The notes under the pieces: model-generated
Told to the model about the DNA's origin: nothing
The model's input: the letters and a program-made list of their open reading frames with translations, nothing else
Databases searched by the model: none
NCBI RefSeq assembly: GCF_000383595.1
Contig: NZ_KB911581.1
Location: 5,054,496-5,118,495, forward strand
Length of the DNA stretch: 64,000 bases
From: Streptomyces bottropensis ATCC 25435
Lineage (GTDB): Bacteria > Actinomycetota > Actinomycetes > Streptomycetales > Streptomycetaceae
Direction of reading: 5' to 3'
Translations under genes and position numbers: made by a program
Part shown: positions 52,389 through 61,809 of the stretch, in pieces
Layout of the letters: each line of letters starts with the position of its first letter
Numbering within the stretch: the first letter of the stretch is position 1

Positions 52389-53348
52389 GTGAACCTGGCA
52401 AGCCTTGATCTCAATCTGGTCGTCGCCCTGCGCGCCCTGCTGGAGGAGCGCAACGTCACCAGGGCCGGCCGTCGCGTCGGTCTGAGCCAGCCCGCGATGA
52501 GCGGCGCGCTCGCCCGGCTGCGCCGACACTTCGACGACGACCTGCTCGCCCGCGTCGGCGGACACTACGAACTGACGGCCCTCGGCCAGGTACTGCTCGA
52601 CCGCACCTCCACCGTCTGCGACCAGCTGGAACGCCTCTTCACCAGCCAGGCCGACTTCGATCCGGCGACGGAGTCCCGCGAATTCACCCTCGGGGTCAGC
52701 GACTACTCGGTGGCCGTCTTCGGGGCCGAGCTCACCCGGATCCTTGACCGTGAGGCGCCCCGCGTCCGGGTGCGCTTCGTCCAGATCCCGGCCGGCATCA
52801 CCGAGATGGCCGGTGCCGTGCTGAGCACCCTGGACGGCGTGGTCATGCCGCACGGCATCATCAGCGACTTCCCCGCCACTGAGCTGTACGAGGACAGCTG
52901 GGTCTTCCTCGTCGCCGAGGACAACCCCGAGGTGGGCGACCGTCTCTCCCGCGACGACCTGGCGCGGCTGCCGTGGGTGACATACCTGCGCGCCTACGAC
53001 AGCCCGGCGGTCCACCAGCTCGGCATGCTCGGGATCGAACCGCGGGTGAGCGTCTCCGTCGACAGCTTCACGGTGCTGCCCTTCCTGGTCGCCGGCACCC
53101 ACCGGATCGCCCTCGTCCCGGCACTCCTCGCCGAACGCCTGCACGGCACCGCACCGGTGCGGGTCATGACGCCGCCCTACGAGACCGTCCCCCTGCGCGA
53201 GGCACTCTGGTGGCACCCCGTCCACATGCACGAAGCCGGACACATCTGGCTGCGGAACACGGCCGCCCGCGTGGCGTCGGCCGTGCAGGCACTCCCCATC
53301 CGCGGCACGGATGGCGAGGATCCGGCAGTGCGATCACGTGAGGGGTAG
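52389..53348 (+). CDS. LysR-family transcriptional activator
   Basis: A 319-residue LysR regulator. The N-terminal winged helix (about 1-62) reads LDLNLVVALRALLEERNVTR, then AGRRVGLSQPAMSGALARLR; the substrate-binding domain follows. It resembles the NodD/LinR-like subgroup that controls aromatic catabolism. GTG at 52389 has GGGAG and gives the typical start; an ATG 24 bases earlier is less fitting. It is divergent from the island B operon. The 130-base promoter contains AATCGATT (52317-52324) in an AT-rich patch, a possible LysR site. Confidence 0.9.
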   Translation: MNLASLDLNLVVALRALLEERNVTRAGRRVGLSQPAMSGALARLRRHFDDDLLARVGGHYELTALGQVLLDRTSTVCDQLERLFTSQADFDPATESREFTLGVSDYSVAVFGAELTRILDREAPRVRVRFVQIPAGITEMAGAVLSTLDGVVMPHGIISDFPATELYEDSWVFLVAEDNPEVGDRLSRDDLARLPWVTYLRAYDSPAVHQLGMLGIEPRVSVSVDSFTVLPFLVAGTHRIALVPALLAERLHGTAPVRVMTPPYETVPLREALWWHPVHMHEAGHIWLRNTAARVASAVQALPIRGTDGEDPAVRSREG

Positions 53349-53497
53349 TCGCCGGGAACGGTCTGGCTCATAGTCGGGGCAGTCCCCGACGCCCGCTGTC
53401 CCAGGCGTGCTCCCTCCGGGTGCGCCGGTGCCCGCGCTGCGTGGCCAACCGCAGCGGTTCGGTGCCGCACCCCTGCCACCACAACGTGGAGTTCGGC

Positions 53498-54728
53498 ATG
53501 TCCAGACCCCTTTCCCCGCCCACGCCCGTCGACAGCCTCCCCCCGAGCACCGAGAGCGGGGGAGGCTGCGCGCCCTGCTGCTGATGGCGGGCAGCTGTCT
53601 GCCGGTGCTGGGCGCCGTGCTGATCGCACCGGTCCTGCCGAAGATGCAGGAACACTTCGCGGCCGTTCCCGGCGCGAAGACCCTCGTCCCGGTCGTCCTC
53701 ACCGTCCCCGCACTGGCACTGGTGCTGCTGGCCCCGTTCGCGGGGGTCATCGTGGACCGTCTCGGCCGGGTACGGCTGCTGATCGGGGCGACGCTTCTGT
53801 ACGCGCTGCTCGGTACCGCCCCTCTGTGGCTGGACTCGCTCGGTGCCATCGTGATCAGCCGAGTGCTGCTCGGCATCGTCGAGGCGGCCATCATGATCTG
53901 CTGCACCACGTTGATCGGCGACTACTACAGCGGTCGGACGCGCGAACGCTACCTGGCCCTGCAGACCATGTGCGCGTCCATCTCCGCCACCGCTTTCTTC
54001 GTCATCGGTGGCGCCCTCGGTTCGGCGGGCTGGCGCGCGCCCTTCTGGATCTACGCCGTGGGCCTGCTGCTGGCCCCCGCCATGGCGCTCACCCTGTCCA
54101 AGCCCCGGCCGGCGGGCGACGCGGCACCCGAAGTTCCCGGAGGCGAGAAGAAGCAGTTCCCCGTGCGCCGGCTGGCGGGCATCTGCGCACTCACCGTGTT
54201 CGGCGCCATGGTCTTCTACCCCGTGCCCGCCGAAATGTCCTACCTGCTCGACGACCTGGGTGTGAAGTCCCCCGGCGTCATCGGCCTGGCCACCGCGATC
54301 GCCAGCGCCGCCACCGTGATCGGTTCCATCGCCTTCACCCGACTGTCCGGTGGCGCGGCCGGCAGGCTGCCCCTGGTCTTCGCCGTGTGCGCGGCCGGGT
54401 TCCTGGTGATCGCCCTGGCGAACAGCCGGTGCTCGTGATCGTCGGTGCTGTGCTCAACTGCCTGGGCACCGGGATGCTGTTGCCCTCGCTGCTCACCATC
54501 GCGATGTCCAGGCTCAGCTACGCCGACCGGGGACGCGGTACCGGTCTGTGGACGGCCGCCTTCTTCGCGGGCGAGTTCGTCTGTCCGCTGGTCGTGATCG
54601 GCCTGGAATCGGCCACCGGCAGTATGGCCCACGCCGTCGGCCTCCTCGGTCTCGCCTCGGCCCTGACGGCCGGCGGCCTGCTGCTCGCCCGTCGCCGACC
54701 GGCGCCCCGGCTCGGGACAGCGGCGTAG
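53498..54728 (+). pseudogene. MFS transporter, two frameshifts
   Basis: A 12-helix MFS permease. The N-terminus MSRPLSPPTPVDSLPPSTES from ATG at 53498 is in one frame. A shift in a G-run near 53562 leads to RLRALLLMAGSCLPVLGAVL and most of the protein (APFAGVIVDRLGRVRLLIGA motif A). A second shift near 54420 fits loss of one C (LVIALAN to QPVLVIVGAVLNCLGTGM). The end at 54728 is normal. It was probably the aromatic-acid importer or an exporter of island B. Both lesions are one-base indels, so assembly error is possible. Confidence 0.75.
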
Positions 54729-55208
54729 CGCACGCCCAGGACCGTGAGTCCTCCCGCCGTCCGGGCCTGCTCGCCGTTCCGAGGCGGCTCGCACGGTCAC
54801 AGGGTCCGGTGGTGGCTGCGTCGATCAGCGCCTGAAGGTCGGAGGGTGGGGTCCTTGTCCGTCCAGGCTCGCCACCATCGGTTGAGGGTGACGGCGGGGG
54901 TGGGCCAGGAACGGACGGCCCGTAAGAGCCTGGGCCCGCGGGGCTGTTGGGGCTGGTGGTGTCCGGTTGGCCCCCTCTCCGGCCCCGCGTCGGGGCACGG
55001 GCCCGGCGCGCCGGCGTCCAGGGGACCGGGTCGCATCGACGGCCGGCTCGACGGCCCGCCCGACCCTCCCTCCCCGCAGCCAGGAAGGGGCGGGCCTCGC
55101 CCAGGCGGTTTCTGAAGGCCCCTTCGGCCCAGGGTCGCGAGTACCAGCGGTAGCGCCCAGATGGATGCTCGATGTCGTGAGGTCGTCGCGAGTCTGGTGA
55201 CGCCGCGA
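54729..55208. other. Intergenic stretch with short coding-like relic
   Basis: About 480 bases. On the minus strand near 54835-54930 two frames joined by one shift read SWPTPAVTLNRWWRAWTDKD and DLQALIDAATTGPCD, with good codon bias. The family is not recognised. No intact gene is seen. Confidence 0.3.
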
Positions 55209-55820
55209 CTACCGGTCGTCCCGGTGTTCCCCGTCGAGAAGCAGGCGGACGAAGTCGCCCAGTGGTCCGATGATGTCGAGGTCCTGGTCGAGGACCCACT
55301 GCAGCTGGAGGCCGTTGAGCACCGCATGGAAGAGAGCCGCGGCGCTCTCGGGGCTGAGGCCCTCGCGCAGTCGGCCGCGGGCGGCCTCGTCGAGGAATCC
55401 TTCGGCGAACTGGGTGCGCCCGCGTTCGTAGCGCTCGACGAAGTAGCTGTGGGCGGGATGATCCGTGCGTGAGGCCGCGGCGGCGAGCTCGATCCACAGA
55501 CGCATGAGCTCCGGGGACTTCTGGTGGTGACGGACGAGCTCACCGAGGTAGGGCGCGAGCTGATCGAGGCTGCCGACCTGGGCCACGCCGTGCTGCCATT
55601 CCTCGGAGTCCCGCTCGGCGAGCACCGCGGCGAGGAGCTCGTCCTTGTTGCGGAAGTGGTGGAGGAGTCCGGCGTGGGTGATTCCCGCCCGCTCCGCGAT
55701 GTCCCGCAGGGAGGCCTTGGCGTAGCCGTTCTCGGCGAAACTGTCGCGCGCGGCCCGTACGATCTCTGCTCGACGGGCCGGCGTCTTGGCGTACGGCCCG
55801 CGCGGTGTTGCCTGACCCAC
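55209..55820 (-). CDS. TetR-family transcriptional regulator
   Basis: A 203-residue TetR regulator with helix-turn-helix near residues 37-62 (SLRDIAERAGITHAGLLHHF, followed by RNKDELLAAVL) and an all-helical effector domain. The PYAKTPARRAEIVRAARDSF lead-in is typical of regulators next to actinobacterial glycosidase genes. It lies just beyond the GH78-MFS-SDR-GH2 genes, all on the minus strand, and probably controls them. A palindrome ACCATATGGT is located 69 bases upstream of its start. Confidence 0.88.
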   Translation of the reverse strand: MGQATPRGPYAKTPARRAEIVRAARDSFAENGYAKASLRDIAERAGITHAGLLHHFRNKDELLAAVLAERDSEEWQHGVAQVGSLDQLAPYLGELVRHHQKSPELMRLWIELAAAASRTDHPAHSYFVERYERGRTQFAEGFLDEAARGRLREGLSPESAAALFHAVLNGLQLQWVLDQDLDIIGPLGDFVRLLLDGEHRDDR

Positions 55821-55888
55821 GGTGCGCTCACTTTCCCGGCGAAGCCGGTTCGGACAGGTCGTGCGCAGCGATTGAACGCCAGAAATCT

Positions 55889-55898
55889 ACCATATGGT
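55889..55898. promoter_or_regulatory. Palindrome upstream of TetR gene
   Basis: ACCATATGGT is a perfect 10-bp palindrome in an AT-richer patch 69 bases before the TetR start. It is a possible autoregulatory site, though short. Confidence 0.3.
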
Positions 55899-55941
55899 TG
55901 GGATTCATTCGCCCTGCCCCGGCGCTGAGTGAAGGACGGCG

Positions 55942-55973
55942 CTCCGGTCGCGACGGCCTCCGGTCGCGACGGC
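55942..55973. repeat. 16-bp tandem duplication
   Basis: CTCCGGTCGCGACGGC occurs twice in direct tandem between the TetR and rhamnosidase genes. Confidence 0.85.
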
Positions 55974-56090
55974 CGGCCGAACCTCCGGTGTTCGCGGCAA
56001 CCGGGCCACGGTGGTACGAACCTGCGGAGCGGACGCTGTCGGCGGTAGACATCTCCCGCCCGGCGCCGTGGCTTGCCCGGCCGGAACCGT

Positions 56091-56147
56091 CAGGCCCGAC
56101 GCCGACGTGCACTCAGGCCCGACGCCGACGTGCACTCAGGCCCGACT
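56091..56147. repeat. 23-bp tandem repeat, 2.5 copies
   Basis: A 23-bp unit beginning CAGGCCCGACGCC is present at 56091-56113 and 56114-56136, followed by a partial third copy to 56147. It ends 16 bases beyond the rhamnosidase stop. No function is evident. Confidence 0.85.
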
Positions 56148-56163
56148 CAGGCGCGTACATGGC

Positions 56164-58887
56164 TCAGTCGGTCGCTCCTTCGGAACGCACCAACGGCTCG
56201 TCTCCCGGGGCGCGGGCAGAGCGAGCCGACGAGGCACACGTGATACGGCGGGTGGCACGGAAGGTGCCTGTCGTGGCGGTCTCGGTCGTGCCGTCGGGGA
56301 AGACGACGCGTGCGGTGGTGGCCGGCGGAACGTCGACGGCCAGAGTCAGCTCGTCGCCGGTCGTCCGCCACTCGACGGCGATCGTGCCCTGCGGGGACTC
56401 GTGTGTGCCCCGGGCCCAGGTCAGCGACGGGTGGGGGACGGGCGCGACCTCGACGGACTCCCAGGCGACCGACCCCGGTGCCTGGCGCAGCCCCAGCGTG
56501 TGGGTGTGCAGGAAGCGGATCACCGCGCCCTTGCTGTAGTGGTTCAGGGAGTCGTGGGCGTCTCCGTTCTCGTCGATGCCCTCCCAGTCCTCCCAGATGG
56601 TCGTCGCGCCGTGGTCGAGCATGTAGAGCCAGGACGGTGCGGTGCGGCGCAGGAGCAGCTCGTAGGCCATGTCGGTGTGGCCGGTGTCGGCCAGGACGGG
56701 GAGCAGATCGCCGGTGGCGAGGAAGCCGGTGCCGAGGTGGGTGCCGGCGGACCGGATCAGTTCGACCAGTCGTGCGGCGGCGGCGGGGCGCAGCTCGGCG
56801 GGGACGAGCCCGAGGGAGAGCGCGCGCACATAGCCGGCCTGAGTGTCGCCGGTGGTGCGTCCGTCGGGGGTGAGGAACTCGGTGCGCCAGGCGTCGCGCA
56901 CGTGCTCGGCGGTTTCGGCGTAGCGGGCCGCGTCTTCGGTGCGGCCCAGCACCCTTGCCACGTCGGCGAGGGTCGACGTCGAGCGGTACAGGAACGCCGT
57001 GCCTACCTCGCCCTTGTCTGCCATGAACCAGGCGACCGGATCGGTCTTGACCGGGTCGATGCGGGTGCCGTCGGCGGTCTTCGTCCTCGGCTCGGTCCAC
57101 TCGCCCCAGTGGAAGGAGCCGTCCCACAGGTACCGCTCGTGCGGTCGCGGCTCGGCCGAGCGCTCGCGCCGGGAGTGGTGGCGGGCGGTGCGGGCAGTCC
57201 GCAGGGCCCACTCGACCCAGCGGACCATCGCCTCCCAGTTCTCGGCGAGAATCTCCTGGTCGCCGTAGGACTGGTACAGCTCCCAGGGCACGGCGACGAT
57301 CGCGTCGCCCCAGCCGGCGGAGCCGGTCATCATGGCGAACTGGTCGTCGAGGTGATGCTTGATGCGGCGGCCGTCGGGCGAGAAGTTGGCGATCCGGCCG
57401 TCCGGCAGCTGGTCGTCGCGGACCGAGCGAAGCCATTTGCGGCTGAAGCCGAGGACGTCGTACAGGCGCGTGGCGGTCGGTGCGAAGACCTGGTAGTCGC
57501 CGGTCCAGGCGAGGCGTTCGCGAGTCGGGCAGTCCGTGGGGACATCGACGGCGTTGCCCCGGAAGCTCCAGTCGGCGATCTCGTGAAGGCGGTTGAGGTC
57601 GTCGTCGCTGCACGCGAAGCTTCCGGCGCGGCGCAGGTCGGTGTGGACGACGCGCATCGTGAGGCTCGCGGGGTCGAGAGGGGCGCCGTCGCGGCGGATG
57701 CGCGCGTACTGGAACCCGTGCACGGTGTGGCGTGGTTCGAACGTCTCCCCCCGCCCCATCGAGACGACCTCGTCGCGCTGGACGAAGGGGATCGGCTCCT
57801 CGCCGGGGCGGCTGGAATCCAGGTGAGCGGTCGTCAGATCGCCGTCAGGACCCACGTGTTCGCCGTAGTCGATGACGGTGCGGGTCCCGGCCGGGCCGAG
57901 GTCGCCGACGGCGAGCCGGCCGGAGGCGTTCTGCCCGAAGTCGGCGATCCAGAGCCCGTCCCGCAGCTGCTTGACCGACTGCGCCGGACGAGATGCGACG
58001 ACGCGCACGGGCGGTGCCGGCGACCAGTCGATCGCGGCCGCCTCGACCCGGTCGACGAGGACCGGCTGTTCGGTGTCCCGTCCGGCACGGAAGTCGGTGC
58101 TCTGCCCGTCCATGAGGTCGGCCCGGGTGATGGCCGACCTGGTGCTCGTCCAGGTCTCGTCGCTGCGCACGACCTGGCGTGAGCCGTCCTCGTACGCGAT
58201 GTGCAGTTCGGCACGCGCGCCGAGTACCGTGCCCCAGCCGGCCGGCAGGCGGAACGCGCCGACCTGGCCCCGGTACCAGCCGTCGGAGAGCACGATCTCG
58301 ACGAGGTTGCCGCCTGCCCTGACGGCGGCCGTGACGTCCGATGCCTGGGCGTGGAGCGTACGGTCGTAGGAGGTGGATCCGGGCGACAGTTCGGCGGTGC
58401 CGGCCCGCTCGCCGTTCACGTACGCCTCGTACAGGCCGAGCGCCGTCGCGTACAGCCGCGCCGAGCGCACCCCGGCCCGTACCTCGAACCGGGCGGTCAG
58501 GGTGTGGGCCGGGCGCTTGCCGTAGCCGGGGTCGCCGGATTCGGCCGGTGAGATCCAGCGCGCCTGCCAGTCCTCGTCGAGGAGGCCGACCTCGAACGCG
58601 TTCCACTCCGACCACGGTGTGGGGCCCCCGGGGCCGTCAGCCCGGACACGCCACTCCACCTGCCTGCCGCTACCCAGCGCCGCCCATGGCCAGGGGAGGA
58701 ACCGGTGCCGGCCGGGCGCGACCCGCAGCGCGGGCTGCGCGTCGCCGTCGACGGTGCACTCCAGCTCGTATCCCGCCGGGTGTCCGGTGTCCGACGGCGG
58801 CTTCCAGGACAGGCGGGGTGCGGGGCCCGACACGGCGAACTGGTCACCGCCGGTGTCGATGCGCAGATCGTACGGTGCGTTGTTCAT
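56164..58887 (-). CDS. Alpha-L-rhamnosidase, glycoside hydrolase family 78
   Basis: A 907-residue GH78 enzyme that releases terminal alpha-L-rhamnose by inversion. Order of domains: N-terminal fibronectin-like domain (about 1-105; RLSWKPPSD), rhamnosidase N and concanavalin-like domains (about 110-400), the (alpha/alpha)6 catalytic barrel (about 430-800) and a C-terminal beta-sandwich. The catalytic signature DVPTDCPTRERLAWTGDYQV carries the conserved acidic residues. There is no signal peptide, so it acts inside the cell on imported glycosides. ATG at 58887 is the first plausible start; upstream codons are not coding-like. It is one of a series of same-strand sugar genes. Confidence 0.92.
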   Translation of the reverse strand: MNNAPYDLRIDTGGDQFAVSGPAPRLSWKPPSDTGHPAGYELECTVDGDAQPALRVAPGRHRFLPWPWAALGSGRQVEWRVRADGPGGPTPWSEWNAFEVGLLDEDWQARWISPAESGDPGYGKRPAHTLTARFEVRAGVRSARLYATALGLYEAYVNGERAGTAELSPGSTSYDRTLHAQASDVTAAVRAGGNLVEIVLSDGWYRGQVGAFRLPAGWGTVLGARAELHIAYEDGSRQVVRSDETWTSTRSAITRADLMDGQSTDFRAGRDTEQPVLVDRVEAAAIDWSPAPPVRVVASRPAQSVKQLRDGLWIADFGQNASGRLAVGDLGPAGTRTVIDYGEHVGPDGDLTTAHLDSSRPGEEPIPFVQRDEVVSMGRGETFEPRHTVHGFQYARIRRDGAPLDPASLTMRVVHTDLRRAGSFACSDDDLNRLHEIADWSFRGNAVDVPTDCPTRERLAWTGDYQVFAPTATRLYDVLGFSRKWLRSVRDDQLPDGRIANFSPDGRRIKHHLDDQFAMMTGSAGWGDAIVAVPWELYQSYGDQEILAENWEAMVRWVEWALRTARTARHHSRRERSAEPRPHERYLWDGSFHWGEWTEPRTKTADGTRIDPVKTDPVAWFMADKGEVGTAFLYRSTSTLADVARVLGRTEDAARYAETAEHVRDAWRTEFLTPDGRTTGDTQAGYVRALSLGLVPAELRPAAAARLVELIRSAGTHLGTGFLATGDLLPVLADTGHTDMAYELLLRRTAPSWLYMLDHGATTIWEDWEGIDENGDAHDSLNHYSKGAVIRFLHTHTLGLRQAPGSVAWESVEVAPVPHPSLTWARGTHESPQGTIAVEWRTTGDELTLAVDVPPATTARVVFPDGTTETATTGTFRATRRITCASSARSARAPGDEPLVRSEGATD

Positions 58888-59217
58888 GCTCTGCCTATTC
58901 GCGACTCGTGTTGCTGGGAACGTGGTGAACTCTGCTGGTTGCACGGTGGTCGGTTGTCCGTACGACGGTTCTCCCTGCGGTGCGTAGGGTGAAGGCGTCC
59001 CGCGGTGCGGGCGGGCGGTACGCGGGCTGTCGTTCGGTGTGCCGAGGACAGTTGGACGTGCGCGGGTGCTCCCGGAGCGCGTCGAAGCGATAGGGCCGCG
59101 ATGCCGCCACAGGCGTGTCGCCGTCCTCCACCGTTCCCGGCACGGCGCCGTAGCCCGCCTGGATCCAGGGCATCGGACCCGGCCCCTTGCGCGCACCGGC
59201 GATTGCCGAGGTGCCCG
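58888..59217. other. Promoter region between MFS and rhamnosidase genes
   Basis: About 330 bases without a gene. It probably holds the rhamnosidase promoter. No clear operator repeat was found apart from a weak GGGAACGTGG stretch near 58916. Confidence 0.3.
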
Positions 59218-60597
59218 CTACCGGACCGACTTGATCTTGAACTTGATGATCAGGCCGCCGGCGAACGCCAGAACCGCGCCGCTCAGGTAGAGCAGTGTGT
59301 AGTTCTTCTCCCCTCCGCTCGTGACACCGATGGTGATGACGAGCGGCGCGATGAGTGGAGCGAGGGCGCTGGGGATCTTCTGCGCGAAGGCGACGACGGC
59401 GAGATAGCGGCCGGCCTGGGCCCGGTCCGGGAGGACGGCGAACACGATCGCCTGGTCGACGGCGCTGAACATCGCGATGGCGAGCTGCATCAGCACCGCG
59501 CCGACGACGAGCTGGGGCAGCGAGTGTGCGAACGCCTCGGCGACGGCCCCGACGACGAAGATCGCGGATCCGATCACGGTGAACAGCTTGCGTCGGCCGA
59601 GCTTGTCGGAGAGGAAACCGCCCCCGATGGCGCCACCGGTCGCCGCGACCACCCCGATGATCCCGATCGCCGCGACGACGCCGGCGACCTCTTTGACGGG
59701 CATGTCGAGCCGCTGGGCGTAGAAGAAGGTCCCGAAGGTGGTGTTGAAGTACAGGCCCATGAAGAAGACGAAGCGGCCGAGCCAGTTCCAGCCGAAGTCG
59801 GGGTACTTCCGCGGATTGAAGCCGTAGCTGGCGACCAGGCCCTTGAGGCTCACCCCGCTGGTGTGCACGAGTGCGCGGGAGTCGCCCTCAGGCTTGAACA
59901 GGGGGAACAGCAACAGCATGACCGCCCCGATGACGCCCGGGACCAGGAACACCAGAAGCGTGCTGGACGCCACCGTGTACGCGATGCCGATGCCGACCAC
60001 GGGAGCGATCTGGGTCATGACGCTGGTCACCGCCGAGACGCGTCCGCGCTGCTCCTCCGGCACGCGGTCGGCCTGGACGTTCTGGATCGCCTGCCCGACC
60101 GTGGACCAGCCGACCATGCCGACGACCCACGCGAGGCCCACCAGGAAGACGGTCGGTGCGACGGCGATCCCCAGGAGCCCGACCATGCCCACGGCCGTGC
60201 CGGCGAACATGAACGGTGTCCGGCGGCCCAGCCGGGAGCGCATCCGGTCGCTCCAGAAGCCGATCAGAGGGCTGAGGACCAGATAGACGACCTGGGCTGA
60301 TCCGGTGACGTATCCGAGCAGTTCCTCGCGCCCGGGGACGAGGTCGTCGATCCGCACGGCCAGCGAGTAGGAGAGCGGAACCATCAGGGCCAGGGAGGCC
60401 CCGAAGCTGGCGATCATGATCCAGGCGAGGTAGCTCCTGCTGACCCTCTCCAGCGGCGGGGCCTCGATCCCGGGGGCGGGGGTCTCGGCCGGTTCCTCAC
60501 CGAAGACCCCGGCCGGCCCGGAAGGCTCCCCACCGTCACCCGTCGTCGGCCCGGTCGGCGGGCCGGCCACACTGATGTCGCGGTCGTTCTGAGGCAT
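59218..60597 (-). CDS. MFS transporter (sugar/glycoside importer candidate)
   Basis: A 459-residue MFS permease with a hydrophilic N-terminus of about 50 residues and 12 transmembrane helices. Motif A-type loops read GFWSDRMRSRLGRRTPFMFA and GGGFLSDKLGRRKLFTVIG. The two-half pattern resembles the sucrose/GPH-like MFS importers. GGAG precedes the ATG. Between a rhamnosidase and a glucuronidase gene, it probably imports the glycoside or an oligosaccharide; this is inference from position. Confidence 0.88.
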   Translation of the reverse strand: MPQNDRDISVAGPPTGPTTGDGGEPSGPAGVFGEEPAETPAPGIEAPPLERVSRSYLAWIMIASFGASLALMVPLSYSLAVRIDDLVPGREELLGYVTGSAQVVYLVLSPLIGFWSDRMRSRLGRRTPFMFAGTAVGMVGLLGIAVAPTVFLVGLAWVVGMVGWSTVGQAIQNVQADRVPEEQRGRVSAVTSVMTQIAPVVGIGIAYTVASSTLLVFLVPGVIGAVMLLLFPLFKPEGDSRALVHTSGVSLKGLVASYGFNPRKYPDFGWNWLGRFVFFMGLYFNTTFGTFFYAQRLDMPVKEVAGVVAAIGIIGVVAATGGAIGGGFLSDKLGRRKLFTVIGSAIFVVGAVAEAFAHSLPQLVVGAVLMQLAIAMFSAVDQAIVFAVLPDRAQAGRYLAVVAFAQKIPSALAPLIAPLVITIGVTSGGEKNYTLLYLSGAVLAFAGGLIIKFKIKSVR

Positions 60598-60744
60598 GAG
60601 GACTCCTTCGTCTCACGAATGCCAGGTGGCGCGGCAGTCGACGGAAGTCGGCACGCGCGGTGGGGGAGGAACCGATGGGGCTGAACAGGGTGCAACGCGC
60701 GTGACCGGTCCCCTCGGTGACGGATCGCCACCGAGGGTCAGGTG

Positions 60745-61770
60745 CTACTGGACCGACCAGCCTCCGTCGGACGGGAGGACGGCGCCGTTGATGTTGATGC
60801 CGTCGTCACTGAGCAGAAAGGTGATGGATGCCGCCAGCTGTTCGGCGGTGGCCAGGCTAGGAATCGCCTGCTGGAAGGGGGCCAGCCGGGCGGAACCCGT
60901 CGGTGACACCTGCTCGGGCATCGGAATGCCGGTCGCCACGCCACCGGGTGCGACCGCGTTGACGCGGATGCCGTGCGGCCCGTACATGAAGGCGGTGGAC
61001 CGGGTCAGGCCGATGACACCGTGCTTGGAGACGGTGTACGCGGTGCCCGAGGAGTTGCCGCGCAGCGCCGCTTCCGAGGCGACGTTGACGATCGAGCCCC
61101 TGCCGGCGGCGATCATGACCGGCAGGACGGCGCGGGACAGTTTGAAGGAGCCGGTGAGGTTGATGGCGATGACCCGGTCCCAGACCTCGTCGGAGGTCTC
61201 GTGGACCGGAGAGAAGTCGTCGTTCACCCCGGCCACGTTCGCCAGAGCGTCGATCCGGCCGTCGGCCGCATCGACGATCCGGTCGATGTCGTCCTGGCAT
61301 GTGATGTCGCCGACCACGGCGGTGATCGCGCCGTCGGGGAAGGACGCGGCGAAGGCTGCGAGACGTTCGGCCGAGACGTCCACCGCGATCACACGGCCGC
61401 CTTCCCGCGCGATGCGTGAGGCGGTCGCCCGGCCGATGCCCGCGGCCGCGCCGGTGACGACGGCGGTCCTGCCGTCGAAACGTCCGGCCGTGACGCGCTC
61501 GGTCCACTGGTCGGGGTCACTGTCCTCGGCGGGCATCACGCCGTCGTTGGCCTGGAGCACCAGGTCGTCGACGACCGCCTGTGACAGCTGCCCCTGGCTG
61601 GCGGCGACGAGTTGCTGGAGGGGGAGCGTGCGGACGGGGGCGAGCATCTCCTGCGGAACCCCCGCCTGCCGCAGCAGCGCCTCGATGAGCGGTGCGCCCT
61701 TCGGGTGGGTCAGCCATGCGTCGATGGTGCTGTGTGCGGTGAGGGGACGTGGGGGAGGGGGAGTGGACAT
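60745..61770 (-). CDS. SDR oxidoreductase with N-terminal helical extension
   Basis: A 341-residue protein. Residues about 97-341 are a classical SDR: VVTGAAAGIGRATA, NVAGVN (a variant of NNAG), Ser in NVASEAA and YTVSKHGVIGL as active site. The C-terminal end reads GININGAVLPSDGGW. An additional helical domain of about 90 residues precedes it (TIDAWLTHPKGAPLIEALLR; VPQEMLAPVRTLPLQQL), which is unusual for SDRs. A LacI-type operator-like palindrome lies 40-52 bases upstream. It may oxidise the released sugar or the aglycone. Confidence 0.87.
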   Translation of the reverse strand: MSTPPPPRPLTAHSTIDAWLTHPKGAPLIEALLRQAGVPQEMLAPVRTLPLQQLVAASQGQLSQAVVDDLVLQANDGVMPAEDSDPDQWTERVTAGRFDGRTAVVTGAAAGIGRATASRIAREGGRVIAVDVSAERLAAFAASFPDGAITAVVGDITCQDDIDRIVDAADGRIDALANVAGVNDDFSPVHETSDEVWDRVIAINLTGSFKLSRAVLPVMIAAGRGSIVNVASEAALRGNSSGTAYTVSKHGVIGLTRSTAFMYGPHGIRVNAVAPGGVATGIPMPEQVSPTGSARLAPFQQAIPSLATAEQLAASITFLLSDDGININGAVLPSDGGWSVQ

Positions 61771-61809
61771 GTGGTTCGGCTCTTCTCGGGTTCTGGGCGT
61801 GCTGTCGAC

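Noticed and set aside
56011..58182. A plus-strand open frame of about 720 codons opposite the rhamnosidase
   Set aside because: Gly/Ala/Val-rich shadow without motifs; the minus strand shows the GH78 signature.
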